From assembly GCA_025057245.1 (NCBI GenBank), contig JANWYC010000024.1:1-10293 (forward strand): 10,293 nucleotides of DNA, given 5' to 3'. The notes beneath the pieces were generated by a model that ran no database searches, was not told the origin of the DNA, and worked only from the letters and a program-made list of their open reading frames with translations. Source of the DNA: Aquificaceae bacterium (GTDB taxonomy: Bacteria; Aquificota; Aquificia; Aquificales; Aquificaceae). Shown one piece after another: positions 1 to 5,617 of this stretch; within the stretch, counting starts at the first letter, position 1; each line of letters opens with the position of its first letter. Both the position numbers and the translations under genes were made by a program.

Positions 1-17
1 GCGTGTTTTTTTGTTGT

Positions 18-23
18 TATAAT
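18..23 (+). promoter_or_regulatory. -10 box (TATAAT) of the DsrE/copper-receptor unit
   Basis: A perfect TATAAT lies 34 bases before the ATG at 58, which would place the transcript start near 30 and give a leader of about 28 bases. With a 17-base spacer the -35 element would fall at or just beyond the left edge, so it cannot be judged. The downstream ribosome site supports a real leader here. It probably drives both 58-498 and 510-2531. Confidence 0.5.
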
Positions 24-42
24 AGCGTTAAATTATTCGTTG

Positions 43-50
43 AAAGGAGG
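43..50 (+). promoter_or_regulatory. Ribosome binding site AAAGGAGG
   Basis: AAAGGAGG ends 7 bases before the ATG at 58 and fixes that start. It overlaps the end of a CGTTNAA direct repeat (26-32 and 38-44). Confidence 0.85.
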
Positions 51-57
51 CTAAAAT

Positions 58-498
58 ATGAAGATAAGAACACTCCTGATGGCGGGTTTGATGTTAGCTT
101 CACCACTCCTTGTGAAACCCACATGGTCTCATCAGCACGAGGGGGCGCATCAGCAGGCAAAGGACAACATAATTCTTGTGGTGAACCTTACCACTGACAA
201 AGGCATGTCTCCCATGATGGCAGTGAGGTTCGCAACCGTATCTCTTGGCAGGGGTAATCAGACCGTGGTATGGCTCAACTCTGAAGCTGTAAAAATCGCA
301 GACGCAAAAGCAAAGAAACCAACGGAGGCTACAAAAATGCTAAAAGATTTTATTTCAAAGGGTGGAAAGGTTTATGTGTGCCCTCACTGTGCGCAGAAGC
401 TGGGTATTAAAGAGCTTATAGAAGGTGCGGAGTTTGGGAAGCCAGACATAATCTTTGGCGCGCTTTCTCAAGATAGGGTGAGAATAGTATCTTGGTAA
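58..498 (+). CDS. Periplasmic DsrE/DsrF-like protein with CPHC motif
   Basis: The 146-residue product begins with a signal peptide: K2/R4, a hydrophobic stretch at about 5-19, and likely cleavage near residue 24. The mature N-terminus is histidine-rich (SHQHEGAHQQ). The rest, about 36-146, has the small alpha/beta fold pattern of the DsrE/DsrF-like family: an initial beta strand NIILVVNLTT, a GMSPMMAVRFA helix, VVWLN, and VYVCPHCAQKLGI. Cysteines 108 and 111 form the CPHC pair. DsrE-family proteins handle sulfur or bind small ligands through a conserved cysteine; exported members are poorly characterised. The stop codon overlaps the ribosome site of the following copper-receptor-like gene, so the two are co-translated. 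A role in periplasmic copper or thiol handling is inference from this neighbour, the CxxC and the histidines. Family assignment is fairly sure; function is not. Confidence 0.8.
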   Translation: MKIRTLLMAGLMLASPLLVKPTWSHQHEGAHQQAKDNIILVVNLTTDKGMSPMMAVRFATVSLGRGNQTVVWLNSEAVKIADAKAKKPTEATKMLKDFISKGGKVYVCPHCAQKLGIKELIEGAEFGKPDIIFGALSQDRVRIVSW

Positions 499-504
499 GG
501 AGGT
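497..504 (+). promoter_or_regulatory. Ribosome binding site AAGGAGGT overlapping upstream stop
   Basis: AAGGAGGT starts inside the TAA (496-498) of the DsrE-like gene and lies 5 bases before the ATG at 510. This tight join implies one transcript and coupled translation. Confidence 0.85.
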
Positions 505-509
505 AGAAA

Positions 510-2531
510 ATGAGGCGAGGCTTTCTTCTTACCGCTCTTTTTTCTCTTTCATCCTTTGCTCAAGAGGTTCTTATAAAGGAAGTTGAAGTAAAGGGTAAAA
601 AGGAAACCTTTAAGGAAAGTCTTGAGATAAGAGAAGTAAGAGAGTCCTTCGCAAAGGACGTTGGTGAAGCTCTTCAGAAGGTAGAAGGTGTTAACAAGGT
701 AAGAAAGGGTGGCATAGCCAACGATGTGATTATAAGGGCTTTCCAAAGGGATAACATCAATGTTCTCATTGACGGCACGGAGGTTCACGGTGCATGCCCC
801 AACAGAATGGACCCACCCGCCTTCCATGTGGACTTCTCCGAAGTAGAAAAGGTAGAGATAATAAAAGGTCCTTTTGACATAAGGAATCAGGGTTCTATGG
901 GTGGTCTGGTAAACATCATCACCAAAAAACCGGACAAGGGCTTTAGGGTCAGGCTAAGTGCCACTGCCGGCTCTTTCAACTTCATAAACCTATCCCCAGT
1001 AGTCTCTTACAGAGATGACAGATTCTTCGGACTTGTTGGATACTCATACAAGTATTCAAAGCCTTACAGGGACGGAGACGGGAAAAGGGTTACTGAATAT
1101 GCATCTGGGCATCCTAAACCCCCGGACTCTGCCTACAAACCAGAAAAGTTAAACTCCAAAGCCTTTGAGATAAACACCTACTGGGCGAAGTTTGGCTTCT
1201 TCCCGCAGAAAAACCACGAGCTGGAGCTCTCTTACACTCGTCAGCAAGCTGACCACGTTCTCTACCCTGCTTTGAGAATGGATGCAATTTACGACAACAC
1301 AGACAGGGTAAACCTCACCTACACCATTGAAAAGAGACTAAAACTGCAGGTATATTTCAATCAAGTTAAACACGACATGACAGACCAGTACAGACGGTCT
1401 TCTATTAACGCTCCCAGGGTTTACTCCATGAGAACCTACGCAGAGACTAAAACCTACGGCGGTAAAATGGAGGTTAAAGTAGACCACCTTTCAGTAGGCT
1501 TAGACGCCTATCAAAGGAATTGGGATGCGATAAACGAAAGAAGAATGTATTCAAACTACACCCCTGTTCACATGATACCCGACGTGGACATTAGAAATCT
1601 CGGTCTTTACGGAGAGTATGATAGGAAGTTTGACAAATACAGGTTAGTTGCAGGCTTAAGACTGGACTACACAAAGAGCGAAGTAGGTGCAAAGGATGGA
1701 AGCACTTCTCCGGAGTTTAAAACAAACCTCTACAACCAATTTCACGGCACGAGGAGCACTTCTAAGACAGACACATACCCCTCTGGCAACCTACAGCTAT
1801 TCTACAACATAAGCAAAGAGCTTGAACTTTTCACGGGCGTGGGTCACGCAGTAAGAGTTCCAGACCCACAGGAGAGGTATATATACCTTCCTGGAGCAAT
1901 GCAAACGCCACCGTGGGTAGGTAATCCTAAGCTAAAACCCTCGCGCAACACGGAGGTGGACGTAGGAATAAAGCACAAAACTCAGGACTCTTTGACAAAG
2001 GCTACGGTCTTTTACAGTTTTGTTCAGGACTACATTACGGTCAACAGGCGGCAAACTGTAAACACCTACGCAAACACTGATGCGGTTTTCTGGGGCTTTG
2101 AGTTTAGCTCTACTTATAACCTACAGAAAAACCTATTTTTGCTCAGCGGTGCAAGCTATACCAACGGCAAGAAAGACAAAAATCAATCTATAGGCATAAC
2201 TGACGAAGACGTGGCTGAGGTGCCTCCTCTGAAGGGCAGGCTTGGGCTAAGGTATGACACTGGTGTTTGGTTTGTGGAAGGCGAAACTGTTGCTGCCGCT
2301 ACGCAGAACAAGGTAGACTCTAACTTGGGTGAGACGAAAACCTCTGGCTGGGCTATAGTAAACCTCAAAGCGGGCGTGGAATACAAAAACTTAAAGGTCA
2401 ACGCCGGAGTGGAGAACCTGCTTGACAAACACTACTACGAGCATCTCTCTTACATAAGAAACCCCTTTGCGGGTAGCAGAGTGCCAGAACCCGGTAGGAG
2501 TTTCTACCTGAGTGCCTCTTACCAGTTTTGA
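510..2531 (+). CDS. TonB-dependent outer-membrane receptor, OprC/NosA-type (copper)
   Basis: The 673-residue protein has a signal peptide (about 1-17, ending SSFA), a plug domain (about 40-145, with the IIKGP and GSMGGLVNIITKKP motifs typical of TonB-dependent receptors) and a 22-strand-type barrel to the C-terminus, which ends in phenylalanine (SASYQF) as expected for outer-membrane insertion. The plug carries HGACPNRMDPP with C96 and M100, and the barrel has HDM at 288-290. This CxxxM plus HxM pattern is the copper-binding signature known from OprC of Pseudomonas, and the surrounding CPNRMDPP resembles NosA/OprC proteins. I infer TonB-driven copper uptake across the outer membrane, possibly serving copper enzymes such as cytochrome oxidase or nitrous-oxide reductase. 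It is second in a unit with the periplasmic DsrE-like gene. No TonB/ExbBD genes are in the window. Receptor class is certain; metal specificity is likely. Confidence 0.93.
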   Translation: MRRGFLLTALFSLSSFAQEVLIKEVEVKGKKETFKESLEIREVRESFAKDVGEALQKVEGVNKVRKGGIANDVIIRAFQRDNINVLIDGTEVHGACPNRMDPPAFHVDFSEVEKVEIIKGPFDIRNQGSMGGLVNIITKKPDKGFRVRLSATAGSFNFINLSPVVSYRDDRFFGLVGYSYKYSKPYRDGDGKRVTEYASGHPKPPDSAYKPEKLNSKAFEINTYWAKFGFFPQKNHELELSYTRQQADHVLYPALRMDAIYDNTDRVNLTYTIEKRLKLQVYFNQVKHDMTDQYRRSSINAPRVYSMRTYAETKTYGGKMEVKVDHLSVGLDAYQRNWDAINERRMYSNYTPVHMIPDVDIRNLGLYGEYDRKFDKYRLVAGLRLDYTKSEVGAKDGSTSPEFKTNLYNQFHGTRSTSKTDTYPSGNLQLFYNISKELELFTGVGHAVRVPDPQERYIYLPGAMQTPPWVGNPKLKPSRNTEVDVGIKHKTQDSLTKATVFYSFVQDYITVNRRQTVNTYANTDAVFWGFEFSSTYNLQKNLFLLSGASYTNGKKDKNQSIGITDEDVAEVPPLKGRLGLRYDTGVWFVEGETVAAATQNKVDSNLGETKTSGWAIVNLKAGVEYKNLKVNAGVENLLDKHYYEHLSYIRNPFAGSRVPEPGRSFYLSASYQF

Positions 2532-2559
2532 GTTATTCCTAACGGACTGTAAGGCTCTT

Positions 2560-2575
2560 CTCCCCTGTTGGGGGG
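2560..2575 (+). terminator. GC-rich hairpin after the receptor gene
   Basis: CTCCCC, loop TGTT, then GGGGGG gives a 6-bp stem with one G-T pair, 29 bases after the receptor stop. No T-tract follows (TGCCCTCC comes next), so it is at best a weak or factor-dependent terminator or a transcript 3'-end stabiliser between the receptor and the response regulator. Confidence 0.35.
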
Positions 2576-2646
2576 TGCCCTCCTTTACATATGAAGTGTA
2601 AAAAAACCGATACAAAATGAAAGACATGCGGATAAACATAAGAAGT

Positions 2647-3372
2647 ATGAGGACGGTTATAGTAGAAGACGAACCTTTAGCAGTGCAAAGGCTAAGGAGG
2701 ATGCTTTCAAAGGATGCTAGGCTTGAGGTGGTGGCGGAGGTAGGCTCATACAAAGAAGCTATTGACACCATTCAGGAGCAAAAGCCAGAAGTTCTCTTTC
2801 TTGACATCAGACTTCCTGACGGAACGGGCATAGACTTGGCAAAGGAGGTTCTTTCCCTCGGACTCAACCCTTACATCATCTTTACCACTGCTTACGGTGA
2901 GTACGCCGTAGAGGCTTTCAGAGTGTCTGCGGTAGACTATCTTCTAAAACCTTTCTCCGAAGAGGACCTAAAGAATGCCATAGACAAAATCTTTGAAAAA
3001 AAGAGCAACGTTCCTCAGGTTATGGAATTTATAAAATCTGAGAGACCGATAATACCCGCTAAAATAGGCAACAAGGTAGTGTTTTTCAACCCTGACGACA
3101 TATACTACGTGCAGGCTGAGATGGGTGAGGTAAGTGTAAGAACTAAGGAAGGGCTAATACCTTTGAGTAAAAAACTTTACGAAGTGGAAGAGAGGCTAAG
3201 ACCTTACAACTTTTTCAGAGTGCACAGGTCATATTTGGTTAACCTCAACAAGGTCAAGGAGCTTAAAGGCGTGGAACAGAGTAAGTATGTAATAGTGTTT
3301 AAGGACATTAACGAAAGTATAAAGACAAGCAGGGAAGGTGCAAAAGCCTTAAGGGATTACCTTAACATTTAA
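2647..3372 (+). CDS. LytTR-family response regulator
   Basis: With the ATG at 2647 the product is 241 residues. The receiver domain (about 1-120) shows the acidic pair E7/D8 in VIVEDEP, phospho-acceptor D53 in FLDIRLPDGTG, T81 in FTTAYGEYA, and K101 in LLKPFS. The LytTR DNA-binding domain (about 137-241) includes FFNPDDIYYVQAE, and FFRVHRSYLVNLNKV near 190-203. These regulators bind paired short sites and are activated by a LytS/AgrC-type kinase; none is in view, so the gene is an orphan here. I chose 2647 because family members start directly with the beta strand MRTVIVEDEP; ATGs at 2617 and 2626 would add 10 or 7 residues, and none of the three has a clear ribosome site. Lying 115 bases after the receptor gene, it may or may not share its transcript. 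The TAA overlaps the photolyase stop on the other strand (shared TTAA). Confidence 0.9.
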   Translation: MRTVIVEDEPLAVQRLRRMLSKDARLEVVAEVGSYKEAIDTIQEQKPEVLFLDIRLPDGTGIDLAKEVLSLGLNPYIIFTTAYGEYAVEAFRVSAVDYLLKPFSEEDLKNAIDKIFEKKSNVPQVMEFIKSERPIIPAKIGNKVVFFNPDDIYYVQAEMGEVSVRTKEGLIPLSKKLYEVEERLRPYNFFRVHRSYLVNLNKVKELKGVEQSKYVIVFKDINESIKTSREGAKALRDYLNI

Positions 3373-4652
3373 GCCTTGTATAAACTCCTTACCAAAGACA
3401 CTCTATCGTAGTAGTTTACCACGGGCTTATGGTAAGGCAGTTTGTGCCTTAAGGGGTCTTGGAGCATGGGGCAGGGTAGGTGAGACAGCTCTGGCAGGTA
3501 TTTTTTTATATACTCACACTCTGGGTCGTATCTTTGAGCCTGAAGCATGGGATTAAAGAGCCTTAGGGGTTTCGGGTCTGCTCCCACGGAGGCGCTCCAC
3601 TGCCAGTTTCCTATGTTTACCACTTGGTCATAGTCCAGAAGGTGTTCTTTGAAAAACTCCTCTCCAATACGCCAGTCCACCAAAAGCACCTTGGTTAGAA
3701 AGCTGGCAAGTATCATCCTCATTCTGTTATGAAGCCACTTTTCTTGCTTTAGCTGACGAACGCCCGCATCTACTAAGGGATAGCCGGTTCTACCTTCCAA
3801 GAAGGCATCTATGTGTTCTTGTCTATTCTCCCATGCGATGCCTCGCCTTTTCTCCTGAAACTCCAAGTCTTTTACCTCAGGATTATGAAAAGCTATGTGA
3901 TACCAAAACTCTCTCCACGCCAGCTCCTTAATAAACTGCTCGCTCTTTCCATAAACCTTTTTGAATATCTCTCTAAGAGAAAGTACGCCAAACCTGATGC
4001 AGGGAGACAGCTTTGAAGAGCCATCTATTGCTGGGTAGTTTCGGGTCTCTTCGTATTTCTCAAAAGGAAAGGTCTCCAGCCTTCTTTTACAATCTTCTGG
4101 GTAGAAAGGCTCGGGGTCTTCCACCTTTAGCATAAGTTTTATGCGGTTGATGTCGGGTAGTGGCAAATCCGGAACTTTAAAGTCCGCCACTGGCTCAGTG
4201 GAAAGGTCTACTTTGTTTATCCACTCTTTATAAAAGGGCGTGTATACCTTTCTTTGAGGGATGCTTTCCACTGGAGAGAGGAAGTTTTCAAAGAGTTGCA
4301 CAAACTCCACACCGTATAGCTTACAGACCTGTTCTACTTTCTCATTTCTCTCTTTACCACTCCAGCTGTAGGAAAGGGTAGTGTATACATGGGTAGGTTT
4401 ATAAACTTTAAAAACTTCTCTTAGCGCATCCTCCGTCTTGCCATAAAAACAGTATAGCTTTAGGCTCTTTGAGAGCTGTTCCACCGCTCTAACCACATAA
4501 CCTAACTTTTTGCCCTCAGCCTTGAGCTCCTGCAGTATGTCCGTGTCAAACACAAACAGAGGAACTACTTCTCTATGTCTTTTGGAAACATAGGCTAAAG
4601 CTCTGTTATCCTCCCTTCTCAAGTCTTTTTTAAACAGATAAACCGCACTCAT
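3369..4652 (-). CDS. phr: Deoxyribodipyrimidine photolyase (class I CPD photolyase)
   Basis: The 427-residue flavoprotein uses light to split cyclobutane pyrimidine dimers. An N-terminal alpha/beta domain (about 1-130, YLFKKDLRREDNRAL) binds the antenna cofactor. A C-terminal helical FAD domain (about 200-427) contains GSSKLSPCIRFG (211-222), ELAWREFW (243-250), GRTGYPLVDAGVRQL (287-301) and WLHNRMRMILASFL. Aligned by eye to E. coli PhrB, the electron-transfer triad is intact (W274, W327, W350 for W306, W359, W382). D340 and N346 match D372/N378, and E243/W246 match the lesion-binding E274/W277. That favours a true CPD photolyase over a cryptochrome. The start overlaps the stop of the upstream membrane-protein gene as ATGA, and only a weak GGTGG precedes it, so translation is probably coupled. 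It is the last gene of a three-gene minus-strand operon and meets the response regulator tail to tail. Confidence 0.95.
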   Translation of the reverse strand: MSAVYLFKKDLRREDNRALAYVSKRHREVVPLFVFDTDILQELKAEGKKLGYVVRAVEQLSKSLKLYCFYGKTEDALREVFKVYKPTHVYTTLSYSWSGKERNEKVEQVCKLYGVEFVQLFENFLSPVESIPQRKVYTPFYKEWINKVDLSTEPVADFKVPDLPLPDINRIKLMLKVEDPEPFYPEDCKRRLETFPFEKYEETRNYPAIDGSSKLSPCIRFGVLSLREIFKKVYGKSEQFIKELAWREFWYHIAFHNPEVKDLEFQEKRRGIAWENRQEHIDAFLEGRTGYPLVDAGVRQLKQEKWLHNRMRMILASFLTKVLLVDWRIGEEFFKEHLLDYDQVVNIGNWQWSASVGADPKPLRLFNPMLQAQRYDPECEYIKKYLPELSHLPCPMLQDPLRHKLPYHKPVVNYYDRVSLVRSLYKA

Positions 4653-5089
4653 GGTTTTGCCACCGCCAAGTATATAACCCAGAGGGAGACCAGTATTAGT
4701 GGAAGGGCTACCGCTATTGTAAACAAGTCATACCGCTTGTAAGCAGTGGTCTTATCCTTAGCCCTTGGGATGTAAAGGTTTACGAACCAGAAGTTTACAA
4801 CTTCAAGGGGGAGTATAATACCAAGAACGAGAGGTAGTTTTTTGTTAAGCCAGTTTATGTCAAATCTGTATTCAAGCATGTGGAGCATATACAGACCCAT
4901 GGCAAGTGCTAAAGCAAAGCCTGCAATCTCAACGTTTGTCATCCAACGGTAAAAGCTTCTCAAAAGGTCTTGATTGCATCCTGTGTTTCTGTAATTAGAG
5001 TAGAGCATGAAAAGACCCAGAGAGGAAGAGGCACCTGCCCAGATAAATATGCCTATAATGTGGAAGAACTTTGCGGTTGTGTATTCCAT
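4649..5089 (-). CDS. Four-helix membrane protein, HemJ/DUF2269-like
   Basis: The 146-residue integral membrane protein has four predicted membrane helices at about 8-30, 52-71, 86-106 and 121-143. The first helix reads KFFHIIGIFIWAG (K7, H10, W17), the third is preceded by WLNKKLPLVL (W80, K84), and the end is WVIYLAVAKP. This spacing (KxxHII, then W seven after H; WxxxKLxLVL; terminal VxKP) and the length resemble HemJ, the membrane protoporphyrinogen IX oxidase, and the related DUF2269/CopD-like group. A heme-related redox role is therefore possible but unproven; a plain DUF2269 protein is the alternative. The start overlaps the end of the preceding small gene by 37 bases, and the stop overlaps the photolyase start (ATGA), so the three genes form one coupled unit. 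No clear ribosome site precedes the ATG. Confidence 0.8.
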   Translation of the reverse strand: MEYTTAKFFHIIGIFIWAGASSSLGLFMLYSNYRNTGCNQDLLRSFYRWMTNVEIAGFALALAMGLYMLHMLEYRFDINWLNKKLPLVLGIILPLEVVNFWFVNLYIPRAKDKTTAYKRYDLFTIAVALPLILVSLWVIYLAVAKP

Positions 5090-5307
5090 TTCTTAAGGTA
5101 TTTTAGCGACCTTTTGATGTTGTAGTATATCTTTTTACCTACGAAAGGTAACTTTTTGAGCTTAACTATATCCTTTTTGGAGGAGCGAGATAGCAAGAGT
5201 ATGGCGAGGAGGTATAGAGGAACTGTGGGTAGGATGGGTAGGAATATACCTATCGTCCCAAGGGCGAAGAAGGAAAACCCAGAGATTTTGTAAAGGCTTT
5301 TCTTCAT
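5053..5307 (-). CDS. Small DUF454/YbaN-type membrane protein
   Basis: The 84-residue product starts at the ATG at 5307 (MKKSLYK). A TTG two codons upstream is possible but less likely. Residues about 9-35 hold the DUF454 hallmark, a membrane hairpin with LGTIGIFLPILPTVPLYLL, followed by LLSRSSKKD in place of the usual cFARSS. The C-terminal part (36-84) is lysine-rich and lacks the second membrane region of typical DUF454 proteins, which are about 110-130 residues; it looks like a short family version. The last 37 bases overlap the next gene in another frame. No ribosome site is visible; a -10-like box 8 bases upstream suggests a leaderless mRNA. Function of the family is unknown; E. coli YbaN is a member. 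Confidence 0.7.
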   Translation of the reverse strand: MKKSLYKISGFSFFALGTIGIFLPILPTVPLYLLAILLLSRSSKKDIVKLKKLPFVGKKIYYNIKRSLKYLKKWNTQPQSSSTL

Positions 5308-5314
5308 AACCAAT

Positions 5315-5320
5315 AATATA
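5315..5320 (-). promoter_or_regulatory. -10-like box (TATATT) before the DUF454 gene
   Basis: On the minus strand TATATT ends 7 bases before the ATG at 5307, so transcription would begin at or next to the start codon. No convincing -35 is seen at 16-18 bases. It is the best candidate for driving the DUF454, HemJ-like and photolyase genes. Confidence 0.35.
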
Positions 5321-5601
5321 GACCAAAAAAGCTAAAATAGAGACGACTAAACCATACAGTTCAACCGCTTCGTCTAAAAAGCTAACCTTCTAAGCTTGGT
5401 ATTTAGCCACTTCTGAGCTTGAGTGTTGCAAAGTAGTTAAAAACCGCACGGTCTGAAAGCGAGAGATTTATTAATATTAGACACAGCACCATTATATCTA
5501 CGAACAAGCCATGAGTAGAGATTTAAAGAAAAAAGTAAACTGAGGCTTTTTATAGTAGGCTTCTTAGCTTTTTAAATTTTCTCCTCAGACACAAGATACT
5601 C

Positions 5602-5607
5602 TATAAT
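5602..5607 (+). promoter_or_regulatory. -10 box (TATAAT) immediately upstream of secA
   Basis: A perfect TATAAT ends 10 bases before the secA ATG. Transcription would start around 5614, leaving a leader of only about 3-4 bases, and there is no Shine-Dalgarno sequence. The -35 region is poor (TTCTCC at 5579-5584 with a 17-base spacer). Confidence 0.5.
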
Positions 5608-5617
5608 TTTAAGAACT

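Larger units (their letters stand above)
5308..5617. other. AT-rich divergent intergenic region with repeated 10-mer
   Basis: This region separates the photolyase operon from secA. I find no gene, tRNA or clear RNA structure. It holds three copies of AAAAAGCTAA, direct at 5326-5335 and 5376-5385 (50 bases apart) and inverted at 5564-5573. There is also a 6-bp inverted repeat AGACGA/TCGTCT (5341-5346, 5370-5375), and -10-like boxes lie at both ends. The longest ATG frame I noticed (5512, 10 codons) has no ribosome site. Confidence 0.6.

Noticed and set aside
2391..2771. 126-residue minus-strand frame spanning the receptor end and regulator start
   Set aside because: Crosses two real genes in antisense and resembles no family.
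5512..5544. Ten-codon frame starting at 5512
   Set aside because: No ribosome site, and lies in AT-rich non-coding DNA.
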